NCBI GenBank assembly: GCA_050180705.1
Contig: JBFXDX010000003.1
Coordinates: 279,000 to 342,999, forward strand
DNA: 64,000 nucleotides
Origin: SB25 sp050180705
GTDB taxonomy: Bacteria > Bacteroidota > Bacteroidia > Bacteroidales > Tenuifilaceae
Direction of reading: 5' to 3'
The notes beneath the pieces were generated by a model, which had not been told where the DNA came from, did no database searches, and was given only the letters and a program-made list of their open reading frames with translations. The translations under genes were made by a program, and so were the position numbers. This document shows, in pieces, positions 41,042 to 49,811 of this stretch (position 1 is its first letter; every line of letters starts with the position of its first letter).

Positions 41042-44000
41042 ATGTCTCAAAATAACAATAACATCAGAATTAACTTCTCGAAAACAAAGAGTCGTTATGA
41101 TTACCCTGATTTCTTGGAGATTCAGCTTAAATCTTTTGTTGAGTTTTTCCAGTTAGGGACAACCCCTGAAGAGCGGAAGCGAGAGGGACTCTTTCAGGTT
41201 TTTTTAGAGAATTTTCCAATTACCGATACCAGAAACAACTTTGTTCTGGAATTCCTCGATTATTATGTAGATCCCCCAAGATATTCCATAGAAGAATGCT
41301 TGGATCGTGGATTGACCTTTAGCATACCGCTTAAGGCAAAATTAAAACTTTACTGTACCGACCCTGAGCATGAGGATTTCGATACTGTTGTTCAAGACGT
41401 TTACTTGGGCACTATTCCTTATATGACTCCTAGGGGTACTTTTGTTATTAATGGTGCTGAACGAGTAGTTGTTTCACAGTTGCATCGTTCGCCTGGCGTA
41501 TTTTTTGGGCAAAATGTTCACCCAAATGGTACAAAACTTTATTCAGCTCGTATTATTCCTTTCAAAGGATCGTGGATTGAGTTTGCTACAGACATAAATA
41601 ATGTCATGTATGCTTACATTGACAGAAAGAAGAAGTTGCCTGTTACAACGCTATTGCGTGCCATTGGTTTCGAAAGTGATAAGGATATTCTTGAAATATT
41701 TAATTTGGCCGATGAAATTAAGGTTTCGAAAGTAAACCTTAAAAAGGTTGTAGGCCAACGACTTGCCGCTCGTGTTCTTAAAACATGGGTAGAAGATTTC
41801 GTAGATGAGGACACCGGTGAGGTAGTTTCCATCGAACGTAATGAGGTTATTCTTGATCGTGAAACTGTTATCGAGAATGAACATATTGACGAAATCGTTG
41901 ATTCTGGTGCTAAGTCGATTCTAATTCATAAAGAAAATCAGAGCATATCGGATTTTGCCATTATTTATAATACGCTGCAGAAGGACCCATGTAACTCTGA
42001 AAAGGAGGCTGTGGTTCATATCTATCGCCAGCTCCGTAACTCTGAGCCACCTGATGAGGCTACTGCCCGTGACGTTATTGAGAAACTTTTCTTCTCCGAT
42101 AAGCGTTACGATTTAGGTGAGGTTGGACGTTACCGTATCAATAAGAAACTAAATCTGAACACCGCTTCGGATACTAAGGTTCTTACTAAGGAAGATATTA
42201 TCGAAATCATCAAGTATTTAATTGAACTTATCAATTCTAAAGCAGATGTTGATGATATCGACCACTTAAGTAACCGTCGTGTTCGTACAGTTGGAGAGCA
42301 GTTAGCAGCTCAGTTCAGCGTTGGTTTAGCCCGTATGGCTAGAACTATTCGTGAGAGAATGAACGTTCGCGATAACGAGGTGTTTACCCCAATCGATTTG
42401 ATCAATTCCAAGACCTTATCGTCGGTAATTAACTCGTTCTTCGGTACTAACCAGCTATCACAATTCATGGATCAAACCAACCCTCTTGCTGAGATGACCC
42501 ATAAACGTCGTTTATCAGCACTAGGACCTGGAGGTTTGTCGCGAGAACGTGCTGGTTTCGAGGTTCGTGACGTACACTATACACACTATGGACGTTTATG
42601 TCCAATTGAAACTCCTGAAGGACCAAATATCGGTCTAATTTCTTCGTTGTGCGTTTTTGCACGTATTAACGACTTAGGATTTATTGAAACACCTTACCGT
42701 AAATCCGATAATGGAAAGGTTGGCTTATCCAACGATGATGTTGTTTACCTTAGTGCAGAAGAGGAAGAGGCAAAAATTATTGCTCAGGCAAATGCCCTTC
42801 TTTCTGACGATGGAACATTTGTTAATCCTAGGGTAAAAGCTCGTTATGAGGCCGACTATCCTCTTTCAGAAAAGGAAACGGTCGATTTGATGGACGTTGC
42901 TCCTAATCAAATTGCCTCTATAGCCGCTTCGTTAATTCCATTCTTAGAGCACGATGATGCAAACCGTGCGTTGATGGGATCGAACATGATGCGCCAAGCA
43001 GTGCCATTGCTAAATCCAGAAGCTCCTATTGTAGGAACTGGGTTGGAAGGTCCTGTTGTTCAGGATAGCCGTGTTCAGGTTGTTGCTGAAGAAGACGGTA
43101 TTATAGAGTATGTTGATGCTGATGAAATTGTTGTTAGATATAACAGAACTGAAGATGAAGTTTTTGCAAGTTTCGATCCCGAATTAAAACGCTATCGTCT
43201 TCCTAAGTTCAAGAAAACTAACCAAAATACATCTATCACATTAAAACCTATTGTTAGAAAAAATCAGGAAATTAAGAAAGGCCAGATTCTAACTGAAGGT
43301 TATGCTACTCGAAATGGAGAATTAGCTCTTGGTCGTAATCTAAAAGTGGCATTCATGCCATGGAAAGGTTATAACTTTGAGGATGCTATCGTAATTAGTG
43401 AGCGATTAATCCGTGATGATATGTTTACATCAATTCATGTTGATGAATATATTCTTGAGGTTCGCGATACTAAGAGGGGAATGGAGGAACTTACATCTGA
43501 CATTCCTAACGTTTCTGAAGAAGCAACTAAAAACCTCGACGAGAACGGTATGATTCGTATTGGTGCGAATGTTGTTCCTGGAGATATCCTTATTGGTAAG
43601 ATTACTCCTAAGGGAGAGTCTGATCCAACACCTGAAGAAAAACTTCTAAGAGCAATCTTTGGAGATAAAGCGGGTGATGTTAAGGATGCGTCGTTAAAGG
43701 CATCTCCCTCGTTACGTGGTGTTGTGGTTGATAAAATGCTATTCTCTCGTGCTATTAAGGATGAGCGTGAAGCAAAGAAGGCCAAAGCTAGTGAGAAAGG
43801 CGTGATTGAGAAGATTGATAATGAGTTTAACCGTCATGCTATAGATCTACTAAATAAACTTGTAGATAAGTTATTCATACTTGTTAATGGTAAAACATCA
43901 CAGGGTGTAGCCGATAACTTTGGTCAGGAAATTATTCCTCGTGGAGTTAAATTCACCCAAAAAATGCTTGCCGAGATTGACTATATGAATGTTAATCCTA

Positions 44001-44866
44001 ACAAGTGGACCACCGATAAGCAGAAGAACGATCTTATTAAAGCAGTAATTCAGAATTATATCCTTAAGTGGAAAGAGTACGATGCTGAATACAAGCGTAA
44101 GAAGTTCAATGTGACAATTGGAGATGAACTACCAGCAGGTATTATGCAATTGGCAAAGGTTTACATCGCTAAGAAGCGTAAAATTAGAGTTGGTGATAAG
44201 ATGGCAGGTCGTCACGGTAACAAGGGTATTGTTGCTAAAGTTGTTCGTGATGAGGATATGCCATACCTCGAAGATGGATCAACCGTTGATATTGTGCTAA
44301 ACCCTCTTGGTGTGCCTTCGCGTATGAACCTTGGACAGATTTATGAAACTGTTCTAGGTTGGGCTGGGCTAAAACTTGGAGAACGTTTTAGTACACCTAT
44401 TTTCGATGGAGCATCTTTGGAGGATATTACTAGTTTTACAGATAAGGCTGGGTTACCTAGTTTTGGTACTACCTATCTGTATGATGGTGGTACAGGAGAG
44501 CGTTTTGACCAACCTGCTACAGTCGGTGTAATTTATATGCTTAAACTGGGGCACATGGTTGATGACAAGATGCATGCTCGTTCAATTGGACCATACTCAC
44601 TCATTACACAGCAACCTCTTGGCGGTAAAGCACAGTTTGGAGGTCAGCGTTTTGGTGAAATGGAGGTATGGGCTCTTGAAGCGTTTGGTGCTTCGCACAT
44701 CCTACAGGAGATTCTTACCATCAAGTCCGATGACGTAGTTGGTAGAGCAAAAGCTTACGAATCTATTGTTAAGGGTGAGCCTATGCCACAGGCGGGTATT
44801 CCCGAGTCTCTAAATGTATTGTTACACGAGTTGCGTGGTTTAGGGTTAAGCATTAACCTTGATTAA
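41042..44866 (+). CDS. rpoB: RNA polymerase beta subunit
   Basis: 1274 residues from the ATG at 41042 (MSQNNNN). The in-frame ATG at 41012 lies in the tail of the preceding terminator and would add 10 unlikely residues. Recognised features are the rifampicin region with FFGTNQLSQFMDQTNPLAEMTHKRRLSALGPGG, RDVHYTHYGRLCPIETPEGPNIGLI, and the C-terminal AGRHGNKG and QPLGGKAQFGGQRFGEMEVWALEA. Residues at the usual rifampicin contact positions look wild type (Q, D, H, R, S, L). A small hairpin separates it from rpoC. Confidence 0.98.
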   Translation: MSQNNNNIRINFSKTKSRYDYPDFLEIQLKSFVEFFQLGTTPEERKREGLFQVFLENFPITDTRNNFVLEFLDYYVDPPRYSIEECLDRGLTFSIPLKAKLKLYCTDPEHEDFDTVVQDVYLGTIPYMTPRGTFVINGAERVVVSQLHRSPGVFFGQNVHPNGTKLYSARIIPFKGSWIEFATDINNVMYAYIDRKKKLPVTTLLRAIGFESDKDILEIFNLADEIKVSKVNLKKVVGQRLAARVLKTWVEDFVDEDTGEVVSIERNEVILDRETVIENEHIDEIVDSGAKSILIHKENQSISDFAIIYNTLQKDPCNSEKEAVVHIYRQLRNSEPPDEATARDVIEKLFFSDKRYDLGEVGRYRINKKLNLNTASDTKVLTKEDIIEIIKYLIELINSKADVDDIDHLSNRRVRTVGEQLAAQFSVGLARMARTIRERMNVRDNEVFTPIDLINSKTLSSVINSFFGTNQLSQFMDQTNPLAEMTHKRRLSALGPGGLSRERAGFEVRDVHYTHYGRLCPIETPEGPNIGLISSLCVFARINDLGFIETPYRKSDNGKVGLSNDDVVYLSAEEEEAKIIAQANALLSDDGTFVNPRVKARYEADYPLSEKETVDLMDVAPNQIASIAASLIPFLEHDDANRALMGSNMMRQAVPLLNPEAPIVGTGLEGPVVQDSRVQVVAEEDGIIEYVDADEIVVRYNRTEDEVFASFDPELKRYRLPKFKKTNQNTSITLKPIVRKNQEIKKGQILTEGYATRNGELALGRNLKVAFMPWKGYNFEDAIVISERLIRDDMFTSIHVDEYILEVRDTKRGMEELTSDIPNVSEEATKNLDENGMIRIGANVVPGDILIGKITPKGESDPTPEEKLLRAIFGDKAGDVKDASLKASPSLRGVVVDKMLFSRAIKDEREAKKAKASEKGVIEKIDNEFNRHAIDLLNKLVDKLFILVNGKTSQGVADNFGQEIIPRGVKFTQKMLAEIDYMNVNPNKWTTDKQKNDLIKAVIQNYILKWKEYDAEYKRKKFNVTIGDELPAGIMQLAKVYIAKKRKIRVGDKMAGRHGNKGIVAKVVRDEDMPYLEDGSTVDIVLNPLGVPSRMNLGQIYETVLGWAGLKLGERFSTPIFDGASLEDITSFTDKAGLPSFGTTYLYDGGTGERFDQPATVGVIYMLKLGHMVDDKMHARSIGPYSLITQQPLGGKAQFGGQRFGEMEVWALEAFGASHILQEILTIKSDDVVGRAKAYESIVKGEPMPQAGIPESLNVLLHELRGLGLSINLD

Positions 44867-44884
44867 CACGTTTTGCATTATCAC

Positions 44885-44906
44885 ACTGGGAGGTAAAACT
44901 CCCAGT
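44885..44906 (+). other. Intercistronic hairpin between rpoB and rpoC
   Basis: 8-bp perfect stem ACTGGGAG (44885-44892) with CTCCCAGT (44899-44906) and loop GTAAAA. Only three T residues follow, so it is more likely an RNA processing or stability element than a terminator. Confidence 0.6.
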
Positions 44907-44942
44907 TTACAAAGCAAGACTTAACTATTTAATATTCATACT

Positions 44943-47900
44943 ATGTCGTTCAGAAGGGAAAATAAGGTTAAAAGCAACTTCTCAAAGATTACCATCAGCC
45001 TTGCATCGCCTGAGGAGATTCTTGAGCGGTCGAGTGGGGAAGTGCTAAAACCCGAAACCATCAATTATAGAACATACAAACCTGAACGCGACGGACTTTT
45101 CTGTGAGCGTATTTTTGGTCCTGTTAAGGATTATGAGTGCCATTGCGGTAAGTACAAACGTATCCGTTATAAAGGAATTGTTTGCGACCGATGTGGTGTA
45201 GAGGTTACCGAAAAGAAGGTTCGCCGTGAAAGAATGGGACATATCAATCTAGTTGTACCAGTTGCACATATTTGGTATTTTAGATCGTTGCCCAATAAAA
45301 TAGGTTATTTATTAGGATTGCCATCTAAGAAATTGGATGCAATTATTTACTATGAGCGTTACGTGGTTATCAATCCAGGTATTAAGGCTGTTGATGGCAT
45401 TAAGTATCTAGATTTCTTAACTGAAGAGGAATATCTTGATATTCTTGATACTTTACCAAAAGAAAATCAATACCTAGAGGATTCCGATCCAAACAAGTTT
45501 ATAGCAGGAATGGGAGCAGAGGCTCTTTATACTCTATTAACAAGGGTTGATTTGGATGAGATGTCGTACGATTTACGTCATAAAGCCAGCACTGAAACTT
45601 CACAGCAACGTAAGAGCGAAGCTCTTAAACGTTTGCATGTAGTTGAAGCTTTCCGTGAATCTAAAGAAGTTAATAAACCCGAGTGGATGATTCTAAAGGT
45701 TATTCCTGTAATTCCACCAGAATTACGTCCTTTAGTGCCTCTTGATGGAGGTAGGTTCGCTACTTCGGATTTAAATGATTTATACCGTAGAGTTATCATC
45801 AGAAATAACCGTTTAAAGAGACTTATCGAGATTAAGGCTCCCGAGGTTATTCTTCGTAACGAGAAACGTATGCTTCAAGAAGCTGTTGACTCATTATTCG
45901 ATAACTCACGTAAATCTAATGCAGTTAAAACCGATGCAAACCGTCCTTTGAAATCTCTTAGCGACAGTTTGAAAGGTAAGCAAGGACGTTTCCGTCAGAA
46001 CTTGCTCGGTAAACGTGTTGACTACTCTGCACGTTCGGTAATTGTTGTTGGTCCAGAATTAAAAATGCATGAGTGCGGATTACCAAAGGATATGGCTGCT
46101 GAGCTATATAAGCCATTTGTTATCCGTAAGCTTATAGAAAGAGGTATTGTTAAGACTGTAAAATCGGCTAAGAAGATTGTTGATCGTAAGGATCCAGTTG
46201 TATGGGATATCCTTGAGAATGTTCTAAAGGGTCATCCTGTTATGCTTAACCGTGCTCCGACTCTTCACCGTTTAGGTATTCAGGCATTTCAACCTAAACT
46301 TATAGAGGGTAAAGCTATTCAGTTACATCCACTTTCCTGTACTGCGTTCAACGCCGACTTCGACGGTGACCAGATGGCTGTTCACTTGCCATTGAGCAAT
46401 GAGGCTGTACTTGAAGCGCAAATTTTGATGCTAGGTTCACACAACATTTTAAACCCTGCAAACGGTGCTCCTATTACCGTTCCTTCGCAGGACATGGTGT
46501 TGGGCTTGTACTACATCACAAAACAACGTAAGGGTGCAAAAGGTGAAGGATTAATTTTCTATTCACCAGAAGAAGTTATCATCGCATACAACGAGAAGGC
46601 TGTTGATCTTCATGCAATCATTAAGGTTCGTTTAACGTTAACCGATGCTGAAGGAAATGTTACACATCCATTAAAGGAAACAACAGTTGGTCGTGTTATT
46701 TTCAATCAGTATGTACCAACCGAAATGGGATATTTGAACGAAGTTCTTACAAAAAAATCACTTCGCGATATCATTGGTACAACCTTGAAAAAGACTGGAA
46801 CTTCACGTACCGCTCAATTCCTTGATGATATTAAGGATTTAGGATATTACATGGCGTTTAAGGGAGGCTTGTCTTTCAACCTTAACGATGTTGTAATACC
46901 TGAAGAGAAAGCAGTGCTTGTTGATGAAGGTTACGAACAGGTTGATGAGGTTATGGGCAACTATAACATGGGTCTTATCACCAATAATGAGAGATATAAC
47001 CAGATTATCGATATTTGGACACATACCAACGCTAAGTTAACTTTAACTCTACTTAAGAACCTATCGAGCGATAGACAAGGTTTCAACTCAATTTACATGA
47101 TGCTTGACTCCGGAGCCCGTGGTTCGAAGGAACAGATTCGTCAGCTTTGCGGTATGCGTGGTCTTATGGCTAAACCTCAAAAATCTGGAGCAACTGGAAA
47201 TGAAATTATTGAGAACCCAATCCTTTCGAACTTTAAGGAAGGTCTATCGGTTCTTGAGTACTTCATCTCTACCCACGGTGCTCGTAAGGGTCTTGCCGAT
47301 ACGGCTCTTAAAACTGCCGATGCTGGTTATCTAACCCGTCGTTTGGTTGACGTATCTCAGGATGTTATTATTACAGAGCCAGACTGTGGAACTCTTCGTG
47401 GCTTGGTGGCTACAGCTATCAAGAAAAACGAGGAAGTTGTTGAGACTTTATATGAACGTATACTTGGTCGTACGACAGTTCACGATGTTTACCATCCATT
47501 AACGGGTGCGTTAATTGTGGCTGCTGGGGAAGAAGTTACCGAGGAAATTGCTTTAGAAATTGAGAATTCTCCAATTGAGCAGGTCGAAATTCGTTCGGTG
47601 TTAACCTGCGAGTCACGTAAGGGTGTTTGTGCTAAATGCTACGGACGTAACCTTGCCACTGGTCGTATGGTTCAAAAGGGTGAGGCTGTTGGTGTTATTG
47701 CTGCACAAAGTATCGGTGAACCTGGTACTCAGCTTACTCTTCGTACATTCCACGTCGGTGGTACTGCATCAAATATCATTGCCGATTCGAAAATCATTGC
47801 TCGTTTCGATGGCCGAGTTGAGATTGAAGAGTTGAAAACTGTACCTCAGCAAGACGAAGAAGGTAACAAAATCAATATCGTAATTGGTCGTTTGGCCGAG

Positions 47901-49220
47901 ATGCGTATTGTCGATCTAAATACAGGTATTACTTTATCAACCCATACAATTCCTTACGGTTCTAAATTGTACATCAACAATGAGGATGCTGTAAAGAAAG
48001 GACAGCTCATTTGCGAATGGGATCCATGGAATGCAGTTATTATATCTGAGGTTTCTGGTAAGGTTGCTTTCGATTCTTTGATTAAGGATGTTACGTTCCG
48101 TGAAGAATCCGATGAGCAGACTGGTTATCGTGAGAAAGTTGTTGTAGACTCTCGTGATAAGACAAAGAGCCCTGCTATTAAGATTACCGATGAGAAAGGT
48201 GAAGTAATTCGTCTGTATAATATTCCAGTTTCGTCTCACATTGTTGTAGATGAGGGTAGTTCCGTTGTTGCCGGTGAAATTATTGTTAAGATTCCACGTG
48301 CAATGGGTAAGTCGGGTGATATCACTGGTGGTCTTCCACGTGTAACTGAGTTATTCGAGGCACGAAATCCTTCCAATCCAGCTGTTGTTTCTGAAATTGA
48401 CGGTGAGGTAACATTTGGAAAGATTAAACGTGGTAACCGTGAAATCAACGTTACATCTAAGACTGGTGAGATTAAGAAATATTTAGTTCCTCTTTCAAAA
48501 CAAATTCTAGTTCAGGAGAACGATTACGTTAGGGCTGGTATTCCTTTGTCAGACGGTGCTATTACGCCAAGCGATATTCTTGCTATTAAGGGTCCTACAA
48601 AGGTTCAAGAGTATATCGTTAACGAGGTTCAGGAAGTTTACCGTTTACAGGGTGTGAAGATCAACGATAAGCATTTTGAGGTGATTGTTCGCCAGATGAT
48701 GCGCAAGGTTGAGATTGATGATCCAGGCGATACACGTTTCCTTGAAAAGCAAATTGTTGACAAGTGGGAGTTCATCGAGGAGAACGATTACATCTTTGAT
48801 AAGAAGGTTGTTGTTGAAGCTGGTGATGCTGTTGGATTCCGTCCAGGACAGATTATTACAGCAAGAGCACTTCGTGATGAAAATTCTAAGCTTAAGCGTA
48901 AGGATTTGAGTTTAATCCAAGCTCGTGATGCAGTTCCCGCAACTTCGAGTCAGGTACTTCAAGGTATCACAAGAGCTGCGCTACAAACAAGTAGTTTCAT
49001 GTCAGCTGCATCGTTCCAAGAAACCACCAAGGTACTTAACGAAGCCGCAATCTTCGGAAAGATAGATACCTTGGAAGGATTGAAGGAGAATGTAATTTGT
49101 GGTCACTTAATTCCTGCTGGAACTGGTCTTCGCGAATTCGAGAACATAGCTGTTTACTCAAGAGATGAACATGATTTAATTGAACGATCTAGGAGTTCAA
49201 TTACCGTTGACGAAGAGTAG
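44943..49220 (+). CDS. rpoC: RNA polymerase beta' subunit
   Basis: 1425 residues. The first zinc-binding site is CHCGKYKRIRYKGIVCDRCG near the N-terminus. The active site NADFDGDQMAVH has its three magnesium aspartates at D472, D474 and D476. The second zinc site (CGTL, then CESRKGVCAKCYG) and the trigger-loop region are present. The C-terminus extends normally to SSITVDEE. It is the last gene of the operon, with a terminator 20 bases after the stop. Confidence 0.98.
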   Translation: MSFRRENKVKSNFSKITISLASPEEILERSSGEVLKPETINYRTYKPERDGLFCERIFGPVKDYECHCGKYKRIRYKGIVCDRCGVEVTEKKVRRERMGHINLVVPVAHIWYFRSLPNKIGYLLGLPSKKLDAIIYYERYVVINPGIKAVDGIKYLDFLTEEEYLDILDTLPKENQYLEDSDPNKFIAGMGAEALYTLLTRVDLDEMSYDLRHKASTETSQQRKSEALKRLHVVEAFRESKEVNKPEWMILKVIPVIPPELRPLVPLDGGRFATSDLNDLYRRVIIRNNRLKRLIEIKAPEVILRNEKRMLQEAVDSLFDNSRKSNAVKTDANRPLKSLSDSLKGKQGRFRQNLLGKRVDYSARSVIVVGPELKMHECGLPKDMAAELYKPFVIRKLIERGIVKTVKSAKKIVDRKDPVVWDILENVLKGHPVMLNRAPTLHRLGIQAFQPKLIEGKAIQLHPLSCTAFNADFDGDQMAVHLPLSNEAVLEAQILMLGSHNILNPANGAPITVPSQDMVLGLYYITKQRKGAKGEGLIFYSPEEVIIAYNEKAVDLHAIIKVRLTLTDAEGNVTHPLKETTVGRVIFNQYVPTEMGYLNEVLTKKSLRDIIGTTLKKTGTSRTAQFLDDIKDLGYYMAFKGGLSFNLNDVVIPEEKAVLVDEGYEQVDEVMGNYNMGLITNNERYNQIIDIWTHTNAKLTLTLLKNLSSDRQGFNSIYMMLDSGARGSKEQIRQLCGMRGLMAKPQKSGATGNEIIENPILSNFKEGLSVLEYFISTHGARKGLADTALKTADAGYLTRRLVDVSQDVIITEPDCGTLRGLVATAIKKNEEVVETLYERILGRTTVHDVYHPLTGALIVAAGEEVTEEIALEIENSPIEQVEIRSVLTCESRKGVCAKCYGRNLATGRMVQKGEAVGVIAAQSIGEPGTQLTLRTFHVGGTASNIIADSKIIARFDGRVEIEELKTVPQQDEEGNKINIVIGRLAEMRIVDLNTGITLSTHTIPYGSKLYINNEDAVKKGQLICEWDPWNAVIISEVSGKVAFDSLIKDVTFREESDEQTGYREKVVVDSRDKTKSPAIKITDEKGEVIRLYNIPVSSHIVVDEGSSVVAGEIIVKIPRAMGKSGDITGGLPRVTELFEARNPSNPAVVSEIDGEVTFGKIKRGNREINVTSKTGEIKKYLVPLSKQILVQENDYVRAGIPLSDGAITPSDILAIKGPTKVQEYIVNEVQEVYRLQGVKINDKHFEVIVRQMMRKVEIDDPGDTRFLEKQIVDKWEFIEENDYIFDKKVVVEAGDAVGFRPGQIITARALRDENSKLKRKDLSLIQARDAVPATSSQVLQGITRAALQTSSFMSAASFQETTKVLNEAAIFGKIDTLEGLKENVICGHLIPAGTGLREFENIAVYSRDEHDLIERSRSSITVDEE

Positions 49221-49240
49221 AACTATAAATATACTAAAGG

Positions 49241-49270
49241 AGAGTTGATCGAAAGGTCAACTCTTTTTTT
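49241..49270 (+). terminator. Terminator of the rpoBC operon
   Basis: 10-bp stem AGAGTTGATC (49241-49250) with GGTCAACTCT (49255-49264), one G-U pair, a stable GAAA tetraloop, and a run of seven T. Confidence 0.9.
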
Positions 49271-49357
49271 GTTTATAATTGGCTAAAATGTTACTAGAAA
49301 TATAAATTCCAGTAATTTTCGTTAATTTAGCACAGTACAATTTTAAAATATTTAGTT

Positions 49358-49678
49358 ATGAGTGATAATAAAGCAAATCCAATTAATATTGAAATAAGCG
49401 ATGAAACAGCGCAGGGTGTTTACTCTAATTTGGCTGTGATTACGCATTCTTCTTCGGAGTTTATAGTTGATTTCGTGCGAGTAATGCCAGGTATTCCTAA
49501 AGCACAGGTTAAATCGAGAATTATATTGACTCCCGATCATGCTAAGCGTTTACTATTAGCTTTGCAGGATAATATTGCAAAATTCGAGGCTAATATGGGA
49601 ACTATTAAACTTCCCGAAGGTACCGAAGGAATGCCTCCATTTCCTATGAATTTTGGCGGAAAAGGTGGCCTAGCGTAG
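49358..49678 (+). CDS. DUF3467 domain protein
   Basis: 106-residue protein of the DUF3467 family, seen in NPINIEISDETAQGVYSNLAVITHSSSEFIVDFVRVMPGIPKAQVKSRIILTPDHAKRLLLAL read in separate parts. The function is unknown. In Bacteroidota the gene is commonly found right after rpoC, as here, which suggests a role linked to transcription or translation. It lies beyond the rpoBC terminator, so it must be expressed from its own promoter or by read-through. Confidence 0.9.
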   Translation: MSDNKANPINIEISDETAQGVYSNLAVITHSSSEFIVDFVRVMPGIPKAQVKSRIILTPDHAKRLLLALQDNIAKFEANMGTIKLPEGTEGMPPFPMNFGGKGGLA

Positions 49679-49717
49679 ATTGTGATCTTTTGGCTTATAT
49701 GCCGAAGGCTCTTATAT

Positions 49718-49790
49718 AACAAGGAATATGGATTTTTGAATTATGCTGATCTTTGGTGAATTCTAATATCTATATTCCTTGTTCTTTTTT
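49718..49790 (+). terminator. Long stem-loop after the DUF3467 gene
   Basis: 16-bp stem (49718-49733 with 49768-49783, one G-U pair) around a 34-base loop, followed by C and six T. It may be the DUF3467 terminator. The stem and loop are larger than in every other terminator of the window, and it ends 21 bases before the GH97 start, so a regulatory RNA role is possible. Confidence 0.6.
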
Positions 49791-49811
49791 AACAAGATAA
49801 ATATTGATGTA

